A stretch of 64,000 nucleotides of DNA, from positions 1 to 64,000 of the forward strand of contig JADCAS010000007.1 in the NCBI GenBank assembly GCA_020401865.1. Direction: 5' to 3'. Under the pieces are notes generated by a model. The model had not been told where the DNA came from and did no database searches. It was given only the letters and a program-made list of their open reading frames with translations. The position numbers and the translations under genes are program-made. This DNA is from Phenylobacterium sp. (GTDB lineage: Bacteria; Pseudomonadota; Alphaproteobacteria; Caulobacterales; Caulobacteraceae). Shown here one piece after another: positions 55,808-63,371 of the stretch; position 1 is the stretch's first letter, and each line of letters opens with the position of its first letter.

Positions 55808-56326
55808 ATGACCACCATCCTGGATCCGACCGACGAGCGTGTGCCCGTCGCCCGTCAGATCACCCCGCGAACGGGAACCATCGAGGGGGTGATCGGCCTC
55901 CTGGACATCAGCAAGCCCCGGGGCAACGTGCTCCTCGACGAGCTGGAGCGCCTGCTGGCCGACCGCTTCCCGGACAACGAGATCCGGCGCTACGCCAAGC
56001 CGACCTTCACCAAGCCCTGTCCCTCGGACCTGCGGCTGAAGATCAAGTCGGAATGCAGCGTCCTGGTGGAAGCCCTCGCCGATTGAGGATCATGCACGAC
56101 GTGCAGTCTGCACGACACTGTATGGTTCGAGATCCAGGGGCTTCCCGCCGTCTCCATCGCTTCCAGTGAGTTCGCCGAGGCCGCCGAGGTCCAGCGCAAG
56201 GCGCTGGGCATGGAGGGTGCGCGCTACCTGCTGGTCGATCACCCGATCCAGGACGCCAACGACGAGGAAATGCGCGGTAAGGCCCGTGCCGTCTTCGAAG
56301 CGGTCGTCGCGGCGATCACGACCTGA
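55808..56326 (+). CDS. UGSC-family selenoprotein (in-frame TGA = selenocysteine 93)
   Basis: 172 residues when TGA at 56084-56086 is read as selenocysteine. Up to residue 92 the frame is E-C-S-V-L-V-E-A-L-A-D; then comes U-G-S-C-T-T-C-S-L-H-D, the U-G-S-C motif that defines a selenoprotein family described from marine metagenomes. The frame continues without a stop for 79 more codons (V-W-F-E-I-Q-G-L-P-A-V-S-I and L-L-V-D-H-P-I) and ends at TGA 56324-56326. A hairpin of SECIS type follows the TGA, and selA, selB and tRNA-Sec lie just upstream. The selenol and nearby cysteines suggest a redox role; function is unknown. ATG at 55808 with GGAGG upstream. Confidence 0.92.
56084..56116 (+). promoter_or_regulatory. 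Bacterial SECIS element
   Basis: Directly after the UGA (56084-56086) the sequence folds as CGTGCA (56100-56105), loop GTC, TGCACG (56109-56114): six pairs, extended by a G-C pair after an A/A mismatch. The loop's first base is G, at 20 nt from the UGA. As I recall the bacterial SECIS model, an apical loop with an early G at 16-37 nt from the UGA is required, so the element fits. It lies in the coding frame and would recruit SelB. Confidence 0.85.
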
Positions 56327-56432
56327 ACCGCCCTTGACCTCCTCGTCTTTTGGGGGAGCAATTGACTCGGTAATTCCTCCCCATCAGAGGGAGGTGGACC
56401 GCGAATGCGGGCCGGAGGGGGTCTTCCGGGGG

Positions 56433-56596
56433 GTTACGGTGACACTGTACGAAACCCTGGTCCTGAGCGACAGAGTTCCTTCACCCGGGGGAGCTCTACC
56501 GATGACCAGGCTGGCGCGCGTCGTTGTCCCAGGCCTGCCGCATAGCAAATCCCGATGCTTTGAGTGACGATCTACTTCATACAGTGTCACCGTAAC
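56433..56596 (+). mobile_element. Miniature repeat element, copy 1
   Basis: 164 bp with 17-bp perfect terminal inverted repeats (left GTTACGGTGACACTGTA, right end at 56580-56596). Inside is an ATG at 56502 followed by R-L-A-R-V-V-V-P-G-L-P-H, the N-terminus of Y1/REP-associated transposases, but the frame stops at 56567 after 21 codons. It looks like an internally deleted, non-autonomous derivative. It lies 106 nt after the selenoprotein gene and 39 nt before the phosphotransferase gene. Confidence 0.8.
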
Positions 56597-56635
56597 TCAC
56601 GGATGCCGTAGCCTAATGTCTTTCAGCACAGAGTC

Positions 56636-57583
56636 TTGAGTATAGACTTGCAGACCGATTTCAAATCTACAATTTCGCAATCTGCAGTGCAGCGGCACGA
56701 AAATCTCGCGCAGTCGGTCGGGACGGCGCTCGGTGAAACCGTCAGGATCACGAGCTGGCGCGACGGCGTGGATTTCTGGGCCGACCTTGCGTACCGGAAC
56801 AACGAGATCATCGGCGTCGTTCGCAGTCCAAAGCACGAGATCTTGTCGACAAGCTATGAGGGCGATGTCGATTTCGCAGACATCATTGAGAAGGAGGTTG
56901 AGGTACTTGGTCTGCTGCAAAGCGCAAGCATTCCAGCCCCTATGATCGTCTCGTGGCGTCGGCGTAGCTTGGATTCGCCGATTTCGTGGATGCTCTGCGA
57001 GCTCATTCCCCACAGCCCTCTCGAGGAGCTTGCTCCAAGTCTGCAGGCTGAGCTTGGCGATTTGGCACGACGGATTCACGCGATCCGGCCTATTGTCAGC
57101 ACAATGCCAATCCCCGTTCACTGGGGCTCCGAAATGCTTGGGCGGCTGGAGGGGCGGCTCAGGTCGGCGAAGCGTTACTGCGACGACTTGCCGACGAAGC
57201 GCGTGCTTGAGGTCGCAAAGCTGCGGTTCGAGGAGCGGCAGTGCGCCGCTGTGTCGCTCCTTCATATGGATTTGCGGGCGAGTAATATCTGCGTACTGGG
57301 CGGGCGCATCGCCGCGATAATTGATGTGGCAAACGCCATGGTCGGCGATCCGTGGTTGGAGCTAGGCCGTCTTCGCTCCTTCGGTTCCCTCACCGAACCC
57401 TTCCGCAAGGCATATGGCCTTGATGACGATACGCTCCTCGCGGCGGGGGCGCACTTGGATTTATATGAACTCGAAACGGCCACGCTTCTCATGAGTGTCG
57501 CAGTAGAGGAGATTGAGGCGCCCGCCCTGTTCGAAGCATCTCGTAAGCGCGCGTTAGAGCTTTCCAGCCGGCTAGTCGCCTGA
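56636..57583 (+). CDS. APH-family phosphotransferase
   Basis: 315 residues. The catalytic loop is H-M-D-L-R-A-S-N (H-x-D-x4-N), followed by I-I-D-V-A-N-A-M-V-G-D-P, which matches the metal-binding D and the G-D-P motif of the aminoglycoside/choline kinase fold. The substrate cannot be told; small-molecule kinases, including antibiotic-modifying ones, share these motifs. It starts with TTG at 56636 just behind repeat copy 1. GC content and codon use are lower than those of the flanking sel genes, which suggests it was acquired. Confidence 0.8.
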   Translation: MSIDLQTDFKSTISQSAVQRHENLAQSVGTALGETVRITSWRDGVDFWADLAYRNNEIIGVVRSPKHEILSTSYEGDVDFADIIEKEVEVLGLLQSASIPAPMIVSWRRRSLDSPISWMLCELIPHSPLEELAPSLQAELGDLARRIHAIRPIVSTMPIPVHWGSEMLGRLEGRLRSAKRYCDDLPTKRVLEVAKLRFEERQCAAVSLLHMDLRASNICVLGGRIAAIIDVANAMVGDPWLELGRLRSFGSLTEPFRKAYGLDDDTLLAAGAHLDLYELETATLLMSVAVEEIEAPALFEASRKRALELSSRLVA

Positions 57584-57593
57584 CAAGCTGGGG

Positions 57594-57756
57594 GTTACGG
57601 TGACACTGTATGAAACCCCGCCCTGAGCGACTGAGTTCCTTCACCCTGGGGAGCTCCACCGATGGCCAGACTTGCGCGCGTCGTTGTCCCAGGCCTGCCG
57701 CACAACAAGTCCCGATACCTTGAGCGATGATCTATTTCTTCCAATGTCCCCGTAAG
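57594..57756 (+). mobile_element. Miniature repeat element, copy 2
   Basis: 163 bp. Left end GTTACGGTGACACTGTA as in copy 1; the right end is degraded to TGTCCCCGTAAG. Inside, ATG at 57662 starts M-A-R-L-A-R-V-V-V-P-G-L-P-H before a stop, as in the other copies. It separates the phosphotransferase gene from the acetyltransferase gene. Confidence 0.8.
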
Positions 57757-57875
57757 TCCCAAAACATGAGTTCTGCTCGCGAGAGAATGTTGCGGGGTCT
57801 AATGTTGCAGCTCCAAAGAGCCGCGCCTTGAGCCTTGGCTTGGGATTTTGACACCTGGCGCCTCCGACATTCAAA

Positions 57876-58376
57876 TCACGCACCAGATGAAGTTGCCAGC
57901 TCCATGAGCAGGGCGTCATAGCTTACACCGTTTAGGCGTCGATGGTCGCGCACCATGCCAAATTCGGTAAAGCCGAACCGCCGATAAAGCGCGATCGCAG
58001 CTGTGTTTGAGCTGTAGACGGATAGTTCAATCTTGCTCATTTGTGTGCGGGGCATGTGAGCTATGCAGGCCTCCAGCAAGCGGCTGCCAAGCCTCATTCC
58101 CCGATGAGAGGCGAGGAGTCCCATGCCAAGAATCCCCCGATGCGCGCACTCTGGAATGTCCACCGGCGTGACATCAGCCCAGCCGACGACGGCATCGCGA
58201 TCCAGCACTACATAACTTGGCCAATCCTTCCTGATGTGGTTGCGCTGGAACGGGTTGTTGGGATCAAAGGGCGGGAGGGTTACTCTGCCAAGATAGACGC
58301 GCTCCGATGCAACGGCCTCGCATGTGGCACGCCACCCCAGGATCAGATCCTCACGCATCTGGGCTATTTCGATCAT
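57876..58376 (-). CDS. GNAT-family N-acetyltransferase
   Basis: 166 residues. The acetyl-CoA loop is R-G-M-R-L-G-S-R-L-L, preceded by M-G-L-L-A-S, and followed by V-Y-S-S-N-T-A-A-I-A-L-Y-R-R-F-G-F, the standard end of the fold. Phosphinothricin-type acetyltransferases are similar, but the substrate is unknown. It lies between repeat copies 2 and 3, on the strand opposite to its neighbours, with moderate GC. Confidence 0.85.
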   Translation of the reverse strand: MIEIAQMREDLILGWRATCEAVASERVYLGRVTLPPFDPNNPFQRNHIRKDWPSYVVLDRDAVVGWADVTPVDIPECAHRGILGMGLLASHRGMRLGSRLLEACIAHMPRTQMSKIELSVYSSNTAAIALYRRFGFTEFGMVRDHRRLNGVSYDALLMELATSSGA

Positions 58377-58504
58377 CCTGGATTTCTAGCTGTGCCATGT
58401 GCATCGTACAACCTGCTGGCAACCAAGCCTGCACCAGTGAGATTGCGCGTAGCGAGCGAAACCGGCTATTGTCTTGGTCTCGATACAGCACTCAGGAGGC
58501 CTCT

Positions 58505-58843
58505 ATGGTCGTTCCGGCAATTGCGCTCTTCTTTGGGCTCATGGTGATCGTCATTGCGATCCGCGCCAATGTTGTACTGCGCCAAGAGGACAGGGTGCCG
58601 ATGCAGTGGGGGATAACCGGAGAGGTGAACTGGACAGCGCCGCGTCTTATTGGCCTTAGCGTGGCACCCGCGATATCAATTGGCATACTAATACTGTTCT
58701 GCCTCTTAAATGTATTGCCAACCCGTCCGGGCCAGGAACACCTGAGGCTCCCTGTTCTCTTGGTCTTGGGAGCTGGGCTTGTCGCTGGTCAACTCCTCCA
58801 CCTTTGGTTAGTCTTCAAAACACTACATCGGTCCGGAAAATAG
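58505..58843 (+). CDS. SdpI/DUF1648-like membrane protein
   Basis: 112 residues, three to four hydrophobic segments. R-V-P-M-Q-W-G-I-T-G-E-V-N-W-T-A-P-R after the first helix is the DUF1648/SdpI pattern. Related proteins protect against the SdpC toxin in Bacillus, though most have unknown roles. The ATG at 58505 has AGGAGG 6 nt upstream; the longer open frame from 58307 overlaps the acetyltransferase gene and is not needed. It ends 4 nt before repeat copy 3. Confidence 0.75.
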   Translation: MVVPAIALFFGLMVIVIAIRANVVLRQEDRVPMQWGITGEVNWTAPRLIGLSVAPAISIGILILFCLLNVLPTRPGQEHLRLPVLLVLGAGLVAGQLLHLWLVFKTLHRSGK

Positions 58844-58847
58844 GGGG

Positions 58848-59011
58848 GTTACGGTGAAACTATATGAAACCCCGCCCTGTGCGACTGAGTTCCTTCACCC
58901 TTGGGGAGCTCCACCGATGGCGAGACTTGCGCGCGTCGTTGTCCCAGGCCTGCCGCATAGCAAGTCCCGATGCCTTGAGTGACGATCTATTTCTCCCAAT
59001 GTCACCGTAAC
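58848..59011 (+). mobile_element. Miniature repeat element, copy 3
   Basis: 164 bp. Left end GTTACGGTGAAACTATA, right end TGTCACCGTAAC; the outer 10 bp are perfect inverted repeats. It holds the same ATG followed by M-A-R-L-A-R-V-V-V-P-G-L-P-H (58918-58983) and stop. It ends 25 nt before the NUDIX gene, so it marks the boundary of the cassette region with the ordinary chromosome. Confidence 0.8.
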
Positions 59012-59036
59012 TCCGGGTCCAGCTTGACAGTTCCCC

Positions 59037-59666
59037 CTAGCGCCAGGCGAAGACGGGCTGTTCCAGCTCTGTTACCCGGGTGACGCGGCCGGCGACCAGC
59101 TCGCGCAGCTGGTAGACCACCGCCGCCGTCGGCGCGTGAATCCGGTGTTCCTCCGAGATCCGCAGGCGGATCAGGGGGCGGTCGCTCTCGGGGATGGTCT
59201 CGAAGTCCACCGCGTCCGGGGCGCCGATGTAGTCCAGCCGGATCAGGTGGGTGGAGGCCACCTCGGCCGGATTGGGTCGCAGGGCCGAGGCGTCCTCGAG
59301 CCAGGTCACCACGGGGGTGATCACATAGCCTGAGCGGGTGGGATAGTCGTCCAGCAGGCCCAGGATGTCGCTCTGCGGCAGGTCCAGCCCGACCTCTTCC
59401 GACAGCTCCCGAAGGGCGGCTTCCGCAAGGGTTTCGCCCGGGTCCAGCCGCCCGCCGGGCAAGGCCCATTGGCCGGAATGCGCGCGCAGGCTCTCGGCCC
59501 GTCGAGTGAGCAGGAAGGCGGTCTGCCCCGATCCATCGTCCGCCGCCGTCAGGGTCAGGGCCACCGCCGCCCTTTTCAGCTCTCCGCCCGAGTGGGCGAT
59601 CCGCGGGAAGGACGCACAGGCCTCGGCGATGCGGTCGCGGAAGTCAGAAGTGAAGGCGTGGGACAT
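59037..59666 (-). CDS. NUDIX hydrolase, CoA-pyrophosphatase type
   Basis: 209 residues. The NUDIX box G-R-L-D-P-G-E-T-L-A-E-A-A-L-R-E-L-S-E-E is complete. The flanking A-L-P-G-G and Y-V-I-T-P-V-V resemble the NudL/CoA-ase subgroup, which cleaves coenzyme A and its derivatives to phosphopantetheine. Cytoplasmic; ATG at 59666. The gene is 51 nt from the chrA gene upstream of it. Confidence 0.87.
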   Translation of the reverse strand: MSHAFTSDFRDRIAEACASFPRIAHSGGELKRAAVALTLTAADDGSGQTAFLLTRRAESLRAHSGQWALPGGRLDPGETLAEAALRELSEEVGLDLPQSDILGLLDDYPTRSGYVITPVVTWLEDASALRPNPAEVASTHLIRLDYIGAPDAVDFETIPESDRPLIRLRISEEHRIHAPTAAVVYQLRELVAGRVTRVTELEQPVFAWR

Positions 59667-59717
59667 GTCCGCACCTTCCTAGGCCCTTCCCGACCCGCAT
59701 GTCACCCCCCGCCGCCG

Positions 59718-61031
59718 TCAGCTGAGGATCAGGAGCAGGAGGCCGCCGACGGCGCAGGACGCCAGGACCCTCAGGACGCCCCACTTCAGGCCGAAGACCA
59801 GCGCCAGGGCCACGATCGTGAGGATGGCCGCCCGGCTATCCAGGCTCGCTGTCTCAGGTGCTGGCAGGCGCAGGGGGCCCGCCTGCAGGGTTCCGACCCG
59901 GGCGAACAGGACGTGCAGGGCGAACCAGAGGGACAGGCTCGCGATCGCGCCGACCACAGCCGCGGTCAGGGCGGACAGGGCCCCCCGCAGGAAGACCGAC
60001 GCCTGCAGCCGCTCGATCCAGGGCGCGAAGGTGAAGATCCAGAGGAAGCAGGGGGCGAAGGTCACCCAGGTGGTCAGGCCTGCCCCCAGGAGGCCCGCCA
60101 CCAGGGGGGCGAAGGGCTCGGGCGCCCTGAAGGCGGCGAGGAAGCCGACGAACTGGGTCACCAGGATCAGCGGGCCCGGCGTGGTCTCGGCCAGGCCGAG
60201 GCCGTCGGCCATCTCCGGCGTGGAGAGCCAGCCAAACCCCTGGACCGCCTCCTGGGCCATGTAGGCCAGTACGGCGTAGGCGCCGCCGAAGGTCACGACG
60301 GCCAGTTGTGAAAAGAAGACGCCGATCTTCCAGAGCACATGGTCGGGACCGACCGCCAGGAAGACCGCCGCCATGGGCGCCCCCCAGATCAGACCCCAGA
60401 CGAGAACGCTCCGGATCGACGCTGCCCAGGGCGAAGCGGCCCGGGCGCCGACATCGGTGGGCGGCGACAATCCCAGCCAGCCGGGGCGCACCCGCGCCAC
60501 GAGCGCGCCCAGCACCGCCGCCATGCCGACCACCCGGGGGAAGGGCAGGTCCAGGGCGAAAAGGGCCAGGAAGGCCGCCCCCGCAAGCCCTTGCCGCAGG
60601 GGGGTGTCCAGGGCGCGACCGCCGATCCGGATCAGGGCCTGCAGGACGATGGCCAGGACCGCCGCCTTCACCCCCAGGAAGAGGGCGGCGAACCAGGTCG
60701 CCTGGGCCGCCAGCACATAGGCCAGGGTCAGGGCCAGGATCACCATCGCCCCCGGCAGGATGAAAAGGAGCCCCGCCGCAAGGCCGCCCCGCCAACCATG
60801 GAGCCTCCAGCCGATCCAGGTGGCCAGCTGCTGCGCCTCGGGGCCGGGCAGCAGGTGGCAGAAGTTGAGGGCGTTCAGGAACTGGTCCTCGGTCAGCCAG
60901 CGCCGCTCCTCCACGATCTCGCGATGCATCAGGGCGACCTGGCCGGCCGGGCCTCCGAAGCTGAGACATCCGATGCGGGCGAAGGCGCTGACGAGTTCTC
61001 GGAAAGCGGGGGTTTGCGCCGACTCTGCCAT
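59718..61031 (-). CDS. chrA: Chromate transporter ChrA-family
   Basis: 437 residues, two homologous CHR domains: the first has R-I-G-C-L-S-F-G-G-P-A-G-Q-V-A and P-G-P-E-A-Q-Q-L-A, the second V-T-F-G-G-A-Y-A-V-L and T-T-P-G-P-L-I-L. Two-domain ChrA proteins export chromate in proton antiport; some may carry other anions. The ATG at 61031 has GAGGA upstream. No chrB regulator is seen. Last before the NUDIX gene on the same strand. Confidence 0.92.
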   Translation of the reverse strand: MAESAQTPAFRELVSAFARIGCLSFGGPAGQVALMHREIVEERRWLTEDQFLNALNFCHLLPGPEAQQLATWIGWRLHGWRGGLAAGLLFILPGAMVILALTLAYVLAAQATWFAALFLGVKAAVLAIVLQALIRIGGRALDTPLRQGLAGAAFLALFALDLPFPRVVGMAAVLGALVARVRPGWLGLSPPTDVGARAASPWAASIRSVLVWGLIWGAPMAAVFLAVGPDHVLWKIGVFFSQLAVVTFGGAYAVLAYMAQEAVQGFGWLSTPEMADGLGLAETTPGPLILVTQFVGFLAAFRAPEPFAPLVAGLLGAGLTTWVTFAPCFLWIFTFAPWIERLQASVFLRGALSALTAAVVGAIASLSLWFALHVLFARVGTLQAGPLRLPAPETASLDSRAAILTIVALALVFGLKWGVLRVLASCAVGGLLLLILS

Positions 61032-61169
61032 GAGGTCCTCACGCCCTTTCATCCGCCGCAGGACGGAGGCGAAAGGCAACGCTTGGGCGGTGAGGCCTGT
61101 CCGGGAGGTTGCGTAATCCCGATCTGAAGACGCTATCCCGCAGCCCCTCTGCGGGCAAGGGCGTTGCCT

Positions 61170-61811
61170 TCAGCCCCGCTCCGTCGGCGGCAGGCGCCAG
61201 TCCAGCTGGAGGGCGAGGATGCGAAGTCCGGTGGCGACAAGAGCGCAGGCGGCGATCGCGACGCCCGCGGGGGCGTGGAGCAGGGTGGCGGCGGCGTAGG
61301 CCGCTCCGCCCGCCGCCGCACAGAGGGCGTAGGGGCGATGGTCGCGGAACAGGGCCGGGATCTCGTTGCAGATCAGGTCGCGCAGGACGCCGCCGAAGCT
61401 GCCGGTGATGACCCCCATGAGGATGGCCACCAGAGGCGGCTGGCCCGCCATCCAGGACAGGTGGACCCCCGTGGCGCTGAACAGGCCCAGCCCGACGGCG
61501 TCCGGGATCCGCAGCCACCGCTCACCGGACTCAAGACCCCTGCGCCCGACAAGGATGGCGCTGCCGGCGCTGAGGAGAAGGACCGCCAGCAGGACCCCCT
61601 GGTGCTCGACGAAGAAGAAGGGCCGCCGGTCGATCAGGATGTCCCTCAGCACCCCGCCGCCAAAGGCCGCCAGGAAGCCGCAGACGCAGATGCCGACGAG
61701 GTCCATCCTCTGGCGAAGAGCGCCCAGCACGCCTGAGAGGGCGCTGGCTAGCACGGCCATCATCTCGAGGGCGAAGAGGGACTGCTGGCCAAGGGTGTGC
61801 AGGGTCGTCAT
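61170..61811 (-). CDS. TRIC-type (UPF0126) cation channel family protein
   Basis: About 213 residues, seven hydrophobic segments in two repeats with glycine motifs A-A-F-G-G-G-V-L-R-D and G-S-F-G-G-V-L-R-D. These bacterial proteins are homologues of trimeric intracellular cation channels. The ATG at 61811 is used; a GTG two codons upstream (61817) is the alternative. Also annotated as YicG/YadS-like in other bacteria. Confidence 0.88.
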   Translation of the reverse strand: MTTLHTLGQQSLFALEMMAVLASALSGVLGALRQRMDLVGICVCGFLAAFGGGVLRDILIDRRPFFFVEHQGVLLAVLLLSAGSAILVGRRGLESGERWLRIPDAVGLGLFSATGVHLSWMAGQPPLVAILMGVITGSFGGVLRDLICNEIPALFRDHRPYALCAAAGGAAYAAATLLHAPAGVAIAACALVATGLRILALQLDWRLPPTERG

Positions 61812-61864
61812 GGCCACAGGCCTAAAGTCTCCGGAGCCGGATGGCGAGACTTGGCTTCGGCGTA

Positions 61865-62470
61865 TCAGCTCTCGGCGTTCACAAGCTCATCCAGCTGCGC
61901 CTTGAGCAGCCTCTCGGCGGACTGCCGGAGGGCGGCCGCGCCTTCGCTGTTAAGACCCTGGCTGAGGGCGATCTGGACCCCGAAGCCATCCACGAGGCCC
62001 ATCAGGGCGTCCACCCTCAGGGAGAGCTCAGCTCTGTCTCCCGCCATGTCCTGCACCAGGGACTGCAGGAGCACGCGCCACTCCGCGTAGCGCGCCTGAT
62101 TCTCCTCAATCAGTTCGGGATGGCCGGCCGCTGCTCCCCAGAAGGCGAGCCAGACCCGCCATTCCGCCAGCCGTTCGGGATCGAGTGGGAGGGCTTCCAT
62201 CAGCACCGCCCAGAGGCGGTCCCGCGGCGAAGCGCCTCGTCCCGCCGCCCGCAGCATGCGGGCCCCGGTTGTCTGGTGGGCGCGTCGCAGCATCGCCACC
62301 AGAAGGGCGTCCCGGCCCTCGAAATAGTAGGTGATGGCCCCCGTCGTGCAGTCCGCGGCCCGGGCCAGGCGACGAAGGCTCGCCGCCTCTATGCCCTCTG
62401 ACGCCACAAGGGCGAGGCTGGCGTCGAGGAGTTCACCCTTCCGGGCGTCGTGATCCACAAGTCTCGGCAT
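61865..62470 (-). CDS. TetR-family transcriptional regulator
   Basis: About 201 residues. The helix-turn-helix is L-R-R-L-A-R-A-A-D-C-T-T-G-A-I-T-Y-Y-F. The ligand domain is of the BetI-like type (W-L-A-F-W-G-A-A-A). It probably represses the divergent DUF5360 gene: the 69-nt gap between them contains an 18-nt palindrome. The start could be ATG at 62470 or 62482; I chose the former. Confidence 0.85.
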   Translation of the reverse strand: MPRLVDHDARKGELLDASLALVASEGIEAASLRRLARAADCTTGAITYYFEGRDALLVAMLRRAHQTTGARMLRAAGRGASPRDRLWAVLMEALPLDPERLAEWRVWLAFWGAAAGHPELIEENQARYAEWRVLLQSLVQDMAGDRAELSLRVDALMGLVDGFGVQIALSQGLNSEGAAALRQSAERLLKAQLDELVNAES

Positions 62471-62507
62471 GGCTTGACGCATAACATACGTGATGCCAAA
62501 AGGGAAA

Positions 62508-62525
62508 ACATAACGATCGATATGT
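62508..62525. promoter_or_regulatory. Palindromic operator between tetR and DUF5360 gene
   Basis: ACATAACGATCGATATGT is an 18-bp inverted repeat with a single mismatched pair, of the length and form of TetR-family operators. It is 14 nt from the start of the DUF5360 gene and 37 nt from tetR. Confidence 0.6.
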
Positions 62526-62539
62526 GAAGGAGAAGTGCG

Positions 62540-62986
62540 GTGTCGGAAGTGCTGCTCAAGCGCGCGGGCCATGCCCCGATGAGCCGGGCCCTCGCCTTGG
62601 GCATCGTGATCACCGATGTGGCGTTCTCCCTCTACTGGGTGCTCTCGGCCGCCTATCTCTTGGGGATCGTGCATGTTCCCGACGCCTATCTCTTCTCCAG
62701 GTATCATGATCGACACCTGGTCGCCTGGAACTGGTCATTCCTCCCGCTGGATCTGGCGGCGACCGCCTTCGGCGCCTGGGCCATACTGGCCTCCCGGCGA
62801 CAGGGCGAATGGCGAGCCCTCGCCGCCGTTTCGCTGGCGCTCTGGTCCACGGCGGGCGGGATGGCCGTGGCGTACTGGACCTTGATGGGAGAGTTCGACC
62901 CCTCCTGGTTCCTTCCAAACCTCCTGGTCTTTGTCTGGCCGCTGTTCTTTCTGCCCAAGCTGGTCCGTGCGCCGACCTCGTCCTGA
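62540..62986 (+). CDS. DUF5360 (YvaD-like) membrane protein
   Basis: 148 residues, four hydrophobic segments, with W-N-W-S-F-L-P-L-D-L in the second, which matches the YvaD family of unknown function. Starts with GTG at 62540 with AAGGAG upstream. The TetR gene is divergent and a likely regulator, suggesting that expression is triggered by a small molecule. Confidence 0.75.
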   Translation: MSEVLLKRAGHAPMSRALALGIVITDVAFSLYWVLSAAYLLGIVHVPDAYLFSRYHDRHLVAWNWSFLPLDLAATAFGAWAILASRRQGEWRALAAVSLALWSTAGGMAVAYWTLMGEFDPSWFLPNLLVFVWPLFFLPKLVRAPTSS

Positions 62987-63371
62987 AGTTTGAACCGAGG
63001 AGCCTCGCGCCATGATCACCCCTTTTCGAAGCCTGGTCTGCGCCGCTCGACGCGGCGGCGGTCTGGATGGCGCGGAATGACGGGCTGTCCGATACGGACG
63101 GGGCCCTGGCAATGGTTGTTCGCCCGGATCCCGCCAGCCTTGACGCCCGCGCCTGCACCGTCCTCCCGACTCTGTCTCAGGCGCCCCACCCGGGTTCACG
63201 CCCAACAGGTGCAGGCGTCTGAATGACATGGAAAGACATCGGAGATGGGCGAGATGTTACGACCTGACCAGTCTTTTCCGCGTGGAGCCTGCTGCGCACC
63301 TTGGCGATCCTTTTCGCCCTCTGTATAATGAAAACAAAATACATCGTTTAAAATAAGAAGGATAAGGAGTC
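62987..63371. other. Intergenic region with a possible short remnant ORF
   Basis: 385 nt between the DUF5360 gene and the AT-rich gene. A short high-GC frame at 63067-63222 (M-A-R-N-D-G-L-S-D-T-D-G-A-L) reads as 51 residues and could be the rest of a lost gene; it has no supporting signal. From about 63310 the DNA turns AT-rich, marking the edge of an insert. The promoter of the next gene is listed separately. Confidence 0.4.
63301..63329 (+). promoter_or_regulatory. Sigma-70-type promoter for AT-rich gene
   Basis: TTGGCG (63301-63306), 17-nt spacer, TATAAT (63324-63329). The -10 is perfect and the -35 matches four of six positions. Located 42 nt upstream of the GTG start. Confidence 0.6.

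Noticed and set aside
56081..56086. TGA as the genuine end of the UGSC gene
   Set aside because: The following codons continue the family motif (G-S-C after the UGA), the frame stays open for 79 codons, and SECIS plus sel genes are present.
56166..56567. Plus-strand frame of 133 codons
   Set aside because: It overlaps the selenoprotein's post-UGA part in another frame and then the repeat element; only its last 21 codons mean something, as the transposase leader.
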